A stretch of DNA of 46,604 nucleotides. Origin: a virus. Positions 1-7,990 of this stretch are shown here, piece after piece. The notes beneath the pieces were generated by a model. That model ran no database searches, had not been told where the DNA came from, and saw nothing but the letters and a program-made list of their open reading frames with translations. The position numbers and the translations under genes were made by a program. Every line of letters starts with the position of its first letter. The stretch's first letter is position 1. The stretch is from the IMG/VR virus record IMGVR_UViG_3300038701_002500, positions 1 to 46,604 of that record; one strand, given 5' to 3'.

Positions 1-2149
1 GCTCCCGGGCGATGTCCATCCACTCCTCCTGCATCTCTTTGATGGCGGGGTGCTCCTCATACCAGGACTTAATGACGCGCTTAACAAACGCCAGCTGCAC
101 CTTGGGGAACTTGGGCAGGAGCGTCCGCCAGATGGTCTCAGCACCACCACCGTAGCTCATACCGTAGACCACGCCCTTGGTCATGGCCCGCTGGGCCTTG
201 GAGACCTTCTCTACTTTGAAGACGTCTTTGGCAACCTCAGTGTGAACGTCGTAACCCCGTCGGTACCATTCGAGAAGCTTAGCGTCACCGGAAAGGAGAG
301 CGGTAATTCGTAGCTCCAGCTGGGAGTAATCGGATGCGAGTAGCCAACGCCCATCTCGCGCACGAAACATGTCGCGCATTTTAGGCGGGATATTTTGTGC
401 GTTAGGCTCGGCAGACGACCATCTCCCAGTTTTTGTACCATAGACTTTGAAAGTAGGACGAATGATTCCGTCGTCGAGGACATGCAGCCCTTTGGTCCAG
501 TCCCCGTTGGGGAGTCGTACGCTTTTCCGCACGTATGTGGAAAGAAGCTTAGAAGCCTCACGAAACTGTAAGATTCGACGGGCTGTCCCCGCGATGAGAG
601 GGTCAGCGTTCCCGCACTCAAATGATAGAAGATCGCGGTCGAGCTTGGGGAGTCCAGTTTCTTCGCTATACTCGCGGGGTTTGACACCCCACACCTCGAA
701 GAACAGCTTGTTGAGGTCCCGGTGCTGGCCATTGGCTCCGAGTCGGTAAGGACCACAGTAGACCTCAGTTCGGTCTTGATACTCTGGGCAACGCTCTCTC
801 TTACCTGTTTCATCGTTTCGTCTAGACTTCTTAAAGACTTTTTTGCCCACGAGTACATGGTCCATAGGTACCGCATCACTAAACTCCTTTTGGGCCGCCT
901 CAATCATGGCCGTCAATACCTTTTCGTGTTTCTTTCTGTGCTCTTCAACGAGCGGAATGCCGTAGTCCCGCATCTCCATGGCGACCTCGGCCAGGGCATG
1001 CAGCGTCTTGTTCTGCTCGTGGCCGCGGTGGGTCTTCTCAAGCGAGCCGCGCAGGGCTTGCTCAAGCTTGGCAGTCATCAGCGCGTCTTTGGCGTTGTAG
1101 TCTCGCAGGACGGGTCCGGGGCGGGTCGTAAATACGGCCAGCCCTTTCTCGCCGGAGCTTGCTCCGAAGATGGTCTTCCATCGGGGTGCGCTGAAGTAGC
1201 AGGTCGCGATAGTTCCAAGATTGTGGGAAAGCTGAGGCGCGACGACGTGATGAGCCAGTAGAGTATCAAAAAGGTCACCGCCAACATCAATTGAATTGTG
1301 TCGAAGAGTGAGTATGTCGTGTTGCGCATTCTGCATAACCTTCGGTTGTGTGGATTCGATGAGTTCCGTTAGGGCAATCATTTCCTGCGTCGTGCCCGCA
1401 GTCCAGTTGACGGAGACGGCCAAGTCCCGTGATGCAACCCCAACACAGAGGAGCGGAGCTGAGCGGGGGCACTTCCCGGCCGTCTCAACGTCAACACCTA
1501 GAGGCAGTCCCGATTCCGCTAGGCGCCAGATAGCGTCCATCATCGCGGGGCCTTCTTCCGTATGGATTTCAGGCCAGGTCCATTCCTCCAGGCTGCCCGT
1601 TGCTAGCTGCCAGGCTCGCCGGCAATCGATGTCCATCAGAGGCATCAATGCTGGGTTCACCCGTGGGGCATAACTAGCTAGGGCAGGGAACACATTGCCG
1701 AGAGGCGCGCCGCGCCACGCCGTGGGAGAAGACTTCCCGGCAGTTGCTTGGAGAGCGCGTTGACCCATTGCCATGACCGTGCGGTCCTGGATCTCGGCTT
1801 CCAAGCGGGGTTTGCAGCACTCAATCGCTTTCTTCCACTCCCGGGGTAGGAGCTTTCGCCCTTGAGGCGGAAAACAAAGCACTGCATTCGTAAGGTGAAG
1901 GTCCGAGCGTTCAACCCGAACCTTCTTGAAGCTACGCATGACTGTGTAGCCGTTGCCCCCCGTAAGGATGCGGTCGTCTTCTAGTTCGCGCTTGTTGGCA
2001 TGCTCCCCAACGACGACTAAAGGACTGGAGTAATTCTGCGCAGGAGAAACATAGCGGCCTTTGTCGCACTGTCCCTGTAGTGGACACTCGTCACACTTCG
2101 CCCCATGTGCGCGCGGGTCGTAGCTATCGCTTCTCCTACTTAGCCGCAT
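1..2149 (-). CDS. DNA polymerase: UDG-like domain fused to family A polymerase (N-terminal 716 residues; gene crosses the contig ends)
   Basis: Reading leftward from the ATG at 2149 the frame stays open to the window edge and continues at 46477-46097, giving an 842-residue protein. Residues 1-200 look like a family 4 uracil-DNA glycosylase: CxxC at 19-22, a VGEHAN...ED...G segment near 47-66, and an ECCKPRLEAEI helix. Next comes a 3'-5' exonuclease with D220/E222 (DVE), a NAQHD motif and YNAKD (D355). The polymerase has TKTGRWSS..PNAQNIP, motif A DYSQLELR (D607) and motif B with K658 before VYGMSYG. The exonuclease and polymerase residues look intact; the HPS-type catalytic motif of UDG is not obvious, so that domain may be structural. 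The start overlaps the stop of the upstream gene (TAATG). It is the last gene of the leftward replication arm. Phage SPO1 polymerase has a comparable UDG-like domain. Confidence 0.93.
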   Translation of the reverse strand, partial: MRLSRRSDSYDPRAHGAKCDECPLQGQCDKGRYVSPAQNYSSPLVVVGEHANKRELEDDRILTGGNGYTVMRSFKKVRVERSDLHLTNAVLCFPPQGRKLLPREWKKAIECCKPRLEAEIQDRTVMAMGQRALQATAGKSSPTAWRGAPLGNVFPALASYAPRVNPALMPLMDIDCRRAWQLATGSLEEWTWPEIHTEEGPAMMDAIWRLAESGLPLGVDVETAGKCPRSAPLLCVGVASRDLAVSVNWTAGTTQEMIALTELIESTQPKVMQNAQHDILTLRHNSIDVGGDLFDTLLAHHVVAPQLSHNLGTIATCYFSAPRWKTIFGASSGEKGLAVFTTRPGPVLRDYNAKDALMTAKLEQALRGSLEKTHRGHEQNKTLHALAEVAMEMRDYGIPLVEEHRKKHEKVLTAMIEAAQKEFSDAVPMDHVLVGKKVFKKSRRNDETGKRERCPEYQDRTEVYCGPYRLGANGQHRDLNKLFFEVWGVKPREYSEETGLPKLDRDLLSFECGNADPLIAGTARRILQFREASKLLSTYVRKSVRLPNGDWTKGLHVLDDGIIRPTFKVYGTKTGRWSSAEPNAQNIPPKMRDMFRARDGRWLLASDYSQLELRITALLSGDAKLLEWYRRGYDVHTEVAKDVFKVEKVSKAQRAMTKGVVYGMSYGGGAETIWRTLLPKFPKVQLAFVKRVIKSWYEEHPAIKEMQEEWMDIARE
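2..126. repeat. Terminal direct repeat, left copy
   Basis: Identical over 125 bases to 46478-46602. Both copies code for the same stretch of DNA polymerase in frame, so this is most simply an assembly overlap of a circular or circularly permuted genome rather than a biological terminal repeat. The bases flanking the match (1 versus 46477, and 127 versus 46603) differ, as expected for frayed contig ends. Confidence 0.95.
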
Positions 2150-2406
2150 TACTCACCCCATCCTACGTAAAGTTTCCCAAAGTAAATGTGTACATCATAA
2201 CCGTGGGAAGACAAAGCCTCCTTGAGAGCTTCACGCTCCTCTTTTGACACCCCGTCCAAGCTGACGTGGGTTACCGTTTCCCCGTGGTTGGCAGCGTCGA
2301 ACATCTTCATGCTCAATCGCTCAAGCCGCCCGAACACGGACTTCTTGGTGTTGCTCACCATCTCTTTGGCGTGTGGTATCCCGTGGGCCTCAGGCTTAAT
2401 TTCCAT
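2149..2406 (-). CDS. Small protein of unknown function (85 aa)
   Basis: I do not recognise this family. The protein is mixed-charge and soluble-looking, with a helix-rich N-terminal half and an ending VHIYFGKLYVGW that looks like a beta hairpin. GGAG lies just upstream of the ATG at 2406, and the stop overlaps the polymerase start (TAATG), so it is probably translationally coupled to the polymerase. Its start lies inside the end of the upstream membrane-protein gene. Confidence 0.75.
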   Translation of the reverse strand: MEIKPEAHGIPHAKEMVSNTKKSVFGRLERLSMKMFDAANHGETVTHVSLDGVSKEEREALKEALSSHGYDVHIYFGKLYVGWGE

Positions 2407-2632
2407 TCCTGTGTCTCTCCTCCATGCGTTCGACCTCCTGAAAGATTTCTTCCATGAGGTCCCGTTTAATCTGATTCTCTAACCGGTAGTTACTAAAAAA
2501 GGTAATTACCACCCCTACAGCGCCGATACAGTACATCCAAGCGAACGGCATCTGCATTAGAGGGGCGGCAACGAACCCGAAGGCACATCCTACCAGGAAG
2601 AGGCCAATCTGCAAGCCGTGCCTAGCATTCAT
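2396..2632 (-). CDS. Small membrane protein with two transmembrane segments (78 aa)
   Basis: Hydrophobic segments IGLFLVGCAFGFVAAPL and FAWMYCIGAVGVVITFF are followed by a charged helical tail rich in E and R. I chose the ATG at 2632 because AGAGAGGT precedes it; an in-frame ATG at 2650 exists further up. The start overlaps the end of the upstream gene. It probably sits in the inner membrane with a cytoplasmic C-terminus. Its place between a DNA-binding-like protein and the polymerase does not reveal a job. Confidence 0.7.
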   Translation of the reverse strand: MNARHGLQIGLFLVGCAFGFVAAPLMQMPFAWMYCIGAVGVVITFFSNYRLENQIKRDLMEEIFQEVERMEERHRNGN

Positions 2633-2921
2633 GCTCGCACCTCTCTGCATACTCCGCCGCGTAGCGCTTCCGCCGCTGCTTCATGCGTCTCAGGGTAGTG
2701 GAATTGCCGTTTTGCTGTATCATCAGCCGCCATTCGGCGAGGGAATACCCCAGATATTGCATTCCCCATTTTTGGAGTTGGTCCTTATTGATCCCCCAAT
2801 CGTCGCAAAAGTCGTTCACGGTAGTGTGGTACCCTGATTCGTACACCAGCCATTTAAAGCGCTCTACAATACGTTTCTGTGCCGCCGCATCCCAGCGGGG
2901 CGTCGTACGATGTGCTGTCAT
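2622..2921 (-). CDS. Putative small DNA-binding protein (99 aa)
   Basis: Basic protein. Residues about 35-65 (VNDFCDDWGINKDQLQKW) resemble a helix-turn-helix, and the C-terminal third is rich in K and R (RRMKQRRKRY). A GGAGG ribosome-binding site precedes the ATG at 2921. It lies just after a leftward terminator (2934-2970), so its expression probably depends on read-through or on a start nearby. A regulatory or nucleic-acid-binding role is an inference from composition only. Confidence 0.7.
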   Translation of the reverse strand: MTAHRTTPRWDAAAQKRIVERFKWLVYESGYHTTVNDFCDDWGINKDQLQKWGMQYLGYSLAEWRLMIQQNGNSTTLRRMKQRRKRYAAEYAERCEHEC

Positions 2922-2933
2922 CTAATCCTCCAT

Positions 2934-2970
2934 AAGAAAAGCCCCCGAAGCTCGTTAGAACCCCGGGGGC
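2934..2970 (-). terminator. Rho-independent terminator, leftward
   Basis: On the minus strand the arms GCCCCCG and CGGGGGC (2964-2970 and 2941-2947) form a 7-bp GC stem followed by TTTTCTT. It lies 20 bases after the stop of the single-strand-binding candidate and before the next leftward start, so it probably lowers transcription of the 2622-2921 gene, its neighbours and the polymerase. Confidence 0.85.
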
Positions 2971-2990
2971 TAGAAGCCAAACAAAGGAGA

Positions 2991-3578
2991 TTAGACTAGA
3001 ATGTCTTCTGCGCTCTCCAAGGGAGTATACTTCTTAGAGTATGGAGACACAACCTTATCAATACCGCGGAAGGAAGAAGTCTTACCGTTGTAGGTGTCTC
3101 CCTCTTCGGTGTTGGTCAGAATGGTCACCACTTCTTCGCGGAGAACATCAGGGTCAGCCCAAACTGCCTTACCAAACTGCATGACGGCGTCCGTGTAGGC
3201 ACGCTTGTCTTGCCGAGCGTTCGGGAGGTCCTCAACGATCGTATCCGCGTACGTGCTGAGGAAGCCGAACGTGTTCGGTGCTTCGTGACCGTCTACATGC
3301 GGGTTGGTGAAGGGAAGGGTCAGCCAAGTGTCCTTGAGCCGGCCTTCCTGAAGGGGAGTCAGATCGTCCGCCTCGCCTACGAGCGGTTGCATCGAGAGCT
3401 TCAGGGCAACGTGGCCTTTCTTGGTCACGACGCGCTCCGCGCCCTTAATAACCGCCCGAAGTACCTTTGCAAAGCCGATTTGCTTGAAGGTCTTCTTGCC
3501 GGTGCTCACCGACTCGGCAAAGCGCTCGGTATCGGCATCGTTAAAGTCAATTTCTTCTGGAATAGCTACATCTGTCAT
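2991..3578 (-). CDS. Probable single-stranded DNA-binding protein (195 aa)
   Basis: Start chosen at 3578 because AAGGAGACAAAC stands right before that ATG; a longer frame to 3623 has no such site. The central part is predicted strand-rich (HVALKLSMQPLVGE, DTWLTLPFTNP), compatible with an OB-like fold, and the C-terminus is acidic (PLESAEDILV) as in many SSBs. It follows the Sak4-like ATPase with a short overlap-free gap, and Sak4 proteins commonly neighbour an SSB. The function is inferred mostly from context; I see no diagnostic motif. Confidence 0.6.
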   Translation of the reverse strand: MTDVAIPEEIDFNDADTERFAESVSTGKKTFKQIGFAKVLRAVIKGAERVVTKKGHVALKLSMQPLVGEADDLTPLQEGRLKDTWLTLPFTNPHVDGHEAPNTFGFLSTYADTIVEDLPNARQDKRAYTDAVMQFGKAVWADPDVLREEVVTILTNTEEGDTYNGKTSSFRGIDKVVSPYSKKYTPLESAEDILV

Positions 3579-3588
3579 GTTTGTCTCC

Positions 3589-4482
3589 TTAGAGTTTTGG
3601 TTGGTTTGCCTTGATGGCTTCAATCAGCTTGCCCAAGTGGGCAGGCATCTTTGGTTCGAGTCCGCGCAGGAATCGAGAACAACCCTGTATATACTGGGTC
3701 GATTGGGTGTGCAAGAAGTACGTGGGATCTTTCTTTCCTTTGCGCTCGCGCACAACGGGTAGAATCATAGAGCCATTTGCCTTCCAAGCCTCCCCGCCCT
3801 TGCCAGTAACGGCCAGCGTAAGAGGTGCATCGTCTGGTAGGGAGGTCGCCACCTTCTTTGCAGCCGCCTTTTGGCGGTCATCAAAGGTGGCGGTCTTAGG
3901 GGTAAGGTCAACGGGAGCTTTTGGGTGAAACACCGCGACGACACGAGCGCCCGTATTCACCACACCCCTGTACAGGTGTCCATGCATCGAAGCAACATCA
4001 CCCCAAATTTCCATCTTGTTGTCGTTGTTTTCGTGCTTGTTGAAGAGGTGGTACGTCATCATGGTGTCAAACTGCGACACGGAATCCACCACAATGTTCT
4101 TGATGATGCCCGCCTTGACCAGCTCGCGAGCCTTCTTTAGCGCATCGTTTAGTTGTTTTTGAAAACTATAAATGTCTTCCGCGCCCACACTGAGGTCGAT
4201 GAGGGGGACCGAAAGCCCCAACTCCGCAAACCCATCCGTCGCGCCCCGGTCGAACCCGAGCCAAAGCGTGTCCTCCAGGAAGGTCATCTTGTCTCCGCCG
4301 AGTTCCTCTGGGAAGTGCTCTGAGATAGTAGCAGCACAGACGCTCTTCCCCTGTTTGACGGGTCCGACGAGCACGAACACCGAGTTCTTCAGTGTCTCCT
4401 TGTGTGAGGCGAGCCCCTTCAGGCTCGCTTTAAGCGCGTCAAGGTCCACCTTGGGCGCTTCTTTCTTTCCTAACTTAGCCAT
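3589..4482 (-). CDS. RecA-fold ATPase, Sak4-like single-strand annealing recombinase
   Basis: This 297-aa protein has a Walker A GPVKQGKS at 40-47 and a Walker B IVVDS at 130-134, followed by ...HMHGHL-type polar segments and a long C-terminal helix. Size and motif spacing fit the phage NTP-binding/Sak4 group, which anneals single strands with an SSB. It starts one base after the previous stop (TAA then ATG at 4482) with GAGAGG upstream. With the nuclease at 4763-5611 and the SSB candidate at 2991-3578 it forms a recombination module. It could also act as a replication helicase loader-type ATPase. Confidence 0.8.
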   Translation of the reverse strand: MAKLGKKEAPKVDLDALKASLKGLASHKETLKNSVFVLVGPVKQGKSVCAATISEHFPEELGGDKMTFLEDTLWLGFDRGATDGFAELGLSVPLIDLSVGAEDIYSFQKQLNDALKKARELVKAGIIKNIVVDSVSQFDTMMTYHLFNKHENNDNKMEIWGDVASMHGHLYRGVVNTGARVVAVFHPKAPVDLTPKTATFDDRQKAAAKKVATSLPDDAPLTLAVTGKGGEAWKANGSMILPVVRERKGKKDPTYFLHTQSTQYIQGCSRFLRGLEPKMPAHLGKLIEAIKANQPKL

Positions 4483-4770
4483 TTAATTATCCTCTCTTTG
4501 GCCCTTGCCGCCCGGTAGGACGGTGAAGTTTTGCTTGGCCTCCCATTGGCGCTTTTCTTCCACGAGTTCCTTTAGTTCCTCTTGGGTAGCGGGCGTCGCA
4601 GTGACGGGTAACCCCAACTCAATGTGGAGTGCAATGACGTGAAAAAGAACGCTCTCTAGGGCGGCATAAAGCACCTGCTCCAACTCCTCTTCGTCCGTCG
4701 CGTCCTGAAACCCGGCAAGGAGTATTGTGAGGGCATCCACCACTTTCTGCGCGCGTTCTTCTTCAGACAC
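4483..4770 (-). CDS. Acidic helical protein of unknown function (95 aa), GTG start
   Basis: The likely start is GTG at 4770, which overlaps the stop of the nuclease gene and has AGGAG ten bases upstream. An ATG start at 4893 would extend the frame 123 bases into the nuclease gene and adds an arginine-rich segment that looks like a shadow. The protein is mostly acidic helix (EEERAQKVVDALTILLAGF, EEELEQVLYAALESVLF). It sits between nuclease and annealing ATPase, so it may be an accessory factor of that module, but no family is recognised. Confidence 0.7.
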   Translation of the reverse strand: MSEEERAQKVVDALTILLAGFQDATDEEELEQVLYAALESVLFHVIALHIELGLPVTATPATQEELKELVEEKRQWEAKQNFTVLPGGKGQREDN

Positions 4771-5611
4771 GATTGCACTCTCCTGTCTCGTAAAAATAAC
4801 ACCGACCAAACATGGAATCACATTCCGTCGAGCGCGCAAAGCCCCCATCGATGAGCGTCTTGGAAGCATGAAGGAACACCATGAACGCCTCATGCGACTG
4901 TACCGCCGCCTCCCAAGGCACGAACTGTAAGTGGAGCTTGGGCTCCTTGGTCCGCGTCATGTTCGCGGCAATCATCCCCAGCGGCTCCTCGTCGAAGCAC
5001 GCAGCATACATGAGTTGGTACCCCAGGAACTGCCAATCTAGGTCCCACGCGCCTGCCTTCTTCTTGGACTTGCTGGTCTTGTGGTCCAGAATGTAGAGGC
5101 CGGCGCCCGGTAGCACTAGGTCGTGATCCGTCTTGAGGCGTGAACGCGCTTCGTTGTCGATACGCACGACCATGTCCATATGAGCTGTGAGTGGGTCTTC
5201 GAACTGGAACGCCTCGGCTAGCGCCGCAACATCCTCTTCCCCCCGAGGGAGGCCCAGCTCTACGGAGTCGACATGCCCCCAGTACCCCGGGTCGTTGCGA
5301 CAGAACTTCTTATACGCCTTGAAGAGCCGCTCGGCCTCATAATACTCCTTTTCGTAAATGTCGTTGGAGGGCACCGCGTACTCAAGGACCCCCTGGCCAT
5401 GCCAGACTTCGCACAACTTGTGATAGATGGTCCCTACTCGAGTGGCCTCGGACCCCTTGCCATGAGGGTTCTCGCCGTTGGCAATCTTCTTTTCTTTGAG
5501 GGCGGTGTTTAATTGAGCCTTACGCCCGCAGGCCATTCCCTGCTTATAATAGCTAATCCCACGGCCCGAACCGCCTGACACGCTGTCAATAATTGGCAAT
5601 GCTTTAGCCAT
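4763..5611 (-). CDS. PD-(D/E)XK nuclease with Cas4/AddB-type cysteine cluster
   Basis: This 282-aa protein has the RecB-like nuclease motifs: H64 in VGTIYHKL, D146 in AHMDMV, D176-x-K178 in YILDHKTS, and QFLGYQL after it. C28 near the N-terminus and C264, C271 and C279 at the C-terminus form the four-cysteine arrangement that holds an iron-sulphur cluster in Cas4 and AddB nucleases. Start at 5611 chosen for GGAGCGTACA upstream; the frame could begin at 5638. A DNA-resecting exonuclease that feeds the Sak4-like ATPase is the likely role. No CRISPR array or cas1/cas2 accompanies it. Confidence 0.88.
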   Translation of the reverse strand: MAKALPIIDSVSGGSGRGISYYKQGMACGRKAQLNTALKEKKIANGENPHGKGSEATRVGTIYHKLCEVWHGQGVLEYAVPSNDIYEKEYYEAERLFKAYKKFCRNDPGYWGHVDSVELGLPRGEEDVAALAEAFQFEDPLTAHMDMVVRIDNEARSRLKTDHDLVLPGAGLYILDHKTSKSKKKAGAWDLDWQFLGYQLMYAACFDEEPLGMIAANMTRTKEPKLHLQFVPWEAAVQSHEAFMVFLHASKTLIDGGFARSTECDSMFGRCYFYETGECNRV

Positions 5612-5664
5612 TGTACGCTCCAGTTTGGCGCCGAACAATATGGCCGGCGGTCGTACGCTTTACC

Positions 5665-7320
5665 TTAAAAGCCATAACCATCCTCCTCTTCCCACCCTTC
5701 GGTGGCACTGTCGAGCATCTCTGCCCACTGGTCTTCCGAGACCGCAAAAGCGTCCTCTAGTTTTTTCTCTGTAATGCCTGCTCTGAGGCTGGCGTTGATT
5801 GCTTCCATCTTGTCCTCTAGTTTGTCCGCGATGATTTCGTCGATCGTACCCGACAAGACCATAAGTGTACAGACCGACGGTTTCGTGCCACTAAGCCGGT
5901 GGAACCGCCCGAGCGCCTGGACCATCGTAGCAGGTTGGTACGCCATTTCCAGGAATAGCACCTGTGTGCAGGCTGTGAGGTCAATCCCCACCTCAACCGA
6001 CTTAATGGTGCATACCAGGATGAACTGCTCCCCAGCACCGGACAAGTCGTCAATAAGCATCTGCCGCTGTGCGGGCGTCATGTTCCCATCGATCAGGCCC
6101 ACGTTCATTTTACGGCGCCCCTTCGCGATGTGACTCATTACCTGCTTGGACAGCTCCCGGTGGTAGGTCATCACGCAGATGTTCTCCCCCGAAAGGATGG
6201 CGTCTTCCATCCACTTCTTGCAATGCTCAAGCTTCTCTTCCCCCGCCTTCAACAACGCAGTTGACACCTGCGTTTGGTGATCCTTCGCCGCTTGGGCTTC
6301 GCGATCGATTGCAAGCTTGTACTTCTCTGTATTTTTGGTCGCGAGCCGCCAAGTGTTCACGTTACACGGTGGGAGCAGATGCGCCACCTCTTCTTTGGTC
6401 GTGCGTGTCGAGAGCTGCTCTAGCCGCTCGCGCAGTTCCTTGACGTAGCGCTGGTTCACCCCCGTGAACTTCGTCCCATACTTGTTCTCTTCGCGGTTGC
6501 AGTAGCGGTCCATGAAGTTGAATGGTTGTCCCCACTTCGGGTGTTCCTTACCCCAGAGGCCCGGCCACAGCGTGTCGACGATGTTCCAGACCTGTTTGGG
6601 CTGATCGGGCATCGGCGTAGCTGTCAGCCCGAACACTGCCGCGTTAGGATTCGCCCGCACCACGGCCTTCACTGCCTTTGACCATTTGGTCGAGGTGCTC
6701 TGAAGTCGATGCGCCTCGTCTAGGACGATAACGTCCCACGCCCGCTCCGAGGGGATGGTGTGCACCAGGCCATAGCTAATTACCTGGATGCTAGCTTCCC
6801 GCGCTGCGTCCCAGCGAATCCCTGGCTTCTTGCCTTTCGGGCGGCTTTGATCCCAGAGCGCGGCAGACGGGTGCTCGGGCCACCATTTGTCCAGCTCCCG
6901 CATCCAGTTAACCCGCACCACCGCAGGACACACGACCAGCACCCGCTCCTTACCGAGCAGACGGGCCGCTTCGATAGCCTGGGGGGTCTTACCTAGGCCC
7001 ATCTCGTCCGCAAAGATATGTCGGCGGTGTTGGAGCGCCTGGGCCACTCCTCGCTGCTGGTATGGGTAGAGCCGCTCGTTAACCCCCCGAGTAACGAACC
7101 CTGGCTTGGGGACCTGGCTCATCACCGTGGTGAACATCCGCTCATATGTCGCGCGCATATCCATCGGTATGACCGCCCATGCGTTCCCCCTCCCGCGTTC
7201 TTTGTCCCGCCAACAACGGGCGCCTGGAACCCCCCGCCAAAACTCCTCGGCACTCTCGTTGTGGGGGAATGTGGCGAACAGGAACCCCGCATCCCGCGCC
7301 TGCGATAGCGTTGCTGTCAT
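5665..7320 (-). CDS. SNF2-type DEAD/H helicase
   Basis: This 551-aa superfamily 2 helicase has Walker A DEMGLGKT (105-112), DEAH at 201-204, a GLTATP motif III, and a C-terminal helicase domain ending in QALGRFHR. The layout matches SNF2/SMARCAL1-like DNA translocases, which anneal or remodel DNA at forks. I start it at ATG 7320 because GAGGAA precedes and it overlaps the stop of the small gene before it; the frame extends to 7404 with a shadow-like arginine-rich segment. It is the largest enzyme of the replication arm after polymerase. Confidence 0.92.
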   Translation of the reverse strand: MTATLSQARDAGFLFATFPHNESAEEFWRGVPGARCWRDKERGRGNAWAVIPMDMRATYERMFTTVMSQVPKPGFVTRGVNERLYPYQQRGVAQALQHRRHIFADEMGLGKTPQAIEAARLLGKERVLVVCPAVVRVNWMRELDKWWPEHPSAALWDQSRPKGKKPGIRWDAAREASIQVISYGLVHTIPSERAWDVIVLDEAHRLQSTSTKWSKAVKAVVRANPNAAVFGLTATPMPDQPKQVWNIVDTLWPGLWGKEHPKWGQPFNFMDRYCNREENKYGTKFTGVNQRYVKELRERLEQLSTRTTKEEVAHLLPPCNVNTWRLATKNTEKYKLAIDREAQAAKDHQTQVSTALLKAGEEKLEHCKKWMEDAILSGENICVMTYHRELSKQVMSHIAKGRRKMNVGLIDGNMTPAQRQMLIDDLSGAGEQFILVCTIKSVEVGIDLTACTQVLFLEMAYQPATMVQALGRFHRLSGTKPSVCTLMVLSGTIDEIIADKLEDKMEAINASLRAGITEKKLEDAFAVSEDQWAEMLDSATEGWEEEDGYGF

Positions 7321-7493
7321 CGCATTTCCTCTTCCAAGAGGCGCAACAGCTCCGCCTTGACCTCGTACGCGCTGACGTTGCCGCCTCGGTTGTCCGCGAA
7401 GCACATCATCTCGTGCTCAAGCTCAACCATTACGCTCATAACAGTCTCATGCCCCTCTTGCACCATCATGATTTCTTGATCATCCATGTTCAT
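7317..7493 (-). CDS. Small acidic helical protein (58 aa)
   Basis: A short frame from ATG 7493 (GGAGAC upstream) to a TGA that overlaps the helicase start (GATGA). The product is methionine- and glutamate-rich helix ending ELLRLLEEEMR. Both junctions are typical of this genome's overlapping genes, and it fills the gap between two genes exactly. Function unknown; coupling suggests it is made with the helicase. Confidence 0.75.
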   Translation of the reverse strand: MNMDDQEIMMVQEGHETVMSVMVELEHEMMCFADNRGGNVSAYEVKAELLRLLEEEMR

Positions 7494-7680
7494 TGCCGTC
7501 TCCTATGTTTTCAAAGTCTCGCGGGTCAAAGCGACCCTTGACGTTTTCTAGTTCGATGGCCCACCCATGGCGCACTATGTGGAATCGGGTCAAGGTAAAA
7601 ACATCCCCGCGGTCCCACTTTTCTGTGCTGGGCCCGGTGTAACGTACTTTCGCGCCCGAGGGTGTGTCACTATTTAGCAT
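7480..7680 (-). CDS. Small protein of unknown function (66 aa)
   Basis: The product has a strand-rich pattern (AKVRYTGPSTEKWDRGDVF, GWAIELENVKG) that suggests a small beta-barrel such as an SH3-like fold. Start and stop overlap the flanking genes by 11 and 14 bases. No family recognised. Confidence 0.7.
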   Translation of the reverse strand: MLNSDTPSGAKVRYTGPSTEKWDRGDVFTLTRFHIVRHGWAIELENVKGRFDPRDFENIGDGNEHG

Positions 7681-7990
7681 TCTTGGCCTCCAGAGCTTGT
7701 AGTGCGGCCTCCGTGTAGGTGAGGTTGCAGACGGTCTGAATTAGCTCGCGTGCGTCCGCCCCCTCCTTGGATTGCAGCATGGTAATAACCTCACGTGAGT
7801 AGCGCTCAATCTGCCGGCCTAGGCTCTCCTCGGTGTCGAGCATCGCCCCCGTAGCTACATCCGCACGGGCGCAACAAGTGTACCAACGCACCATGTGGCG
7901 TGCCGGGCTCTCGTCTTCCATAAGCGCTTTGATAAGGCGTAGGCGTGCGTCTACCTCATTAATCTGGTGGTCTTGTGCTGTCATTTTCAT
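7670..7990 (-). CDS. Small helical protein of unknown function (106 aa)
   Basis: Start at 7990, where ATGA overlaps the stop of the RepA-like gene and GAGGAG lies upstream; the frame open to 8092 reads through the ATPase gene in a shadow frame. Largely alpha-helical with a central WYTCCARADV segment and a cysteine pair. Possibly an accessory to the ATPase, by coupling only. Confidence 0.72.
   Translation of the reverse strand: MKMTAQDHQINEVDARLRLIKALMEDESPARHMVRWYTCCARADVATGAMLDTEESLGRQIERYSREVITMLQSKEGADARELIQTVCNLTYTEAALQALEAKNAK

Noticed and set aside
211-1914. Several leftward frames within the polymerase region
   Set aside because: They are other-frame shadows; the true polymerase frame is open throughout and carries all family motifs.
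4763-5611. Cas4-like nuclease as part of a phage CRISPR system
   Set aside because: No repeats-spacers array and no cas1/cas2 in the window; the recombination neighbours explain it better.
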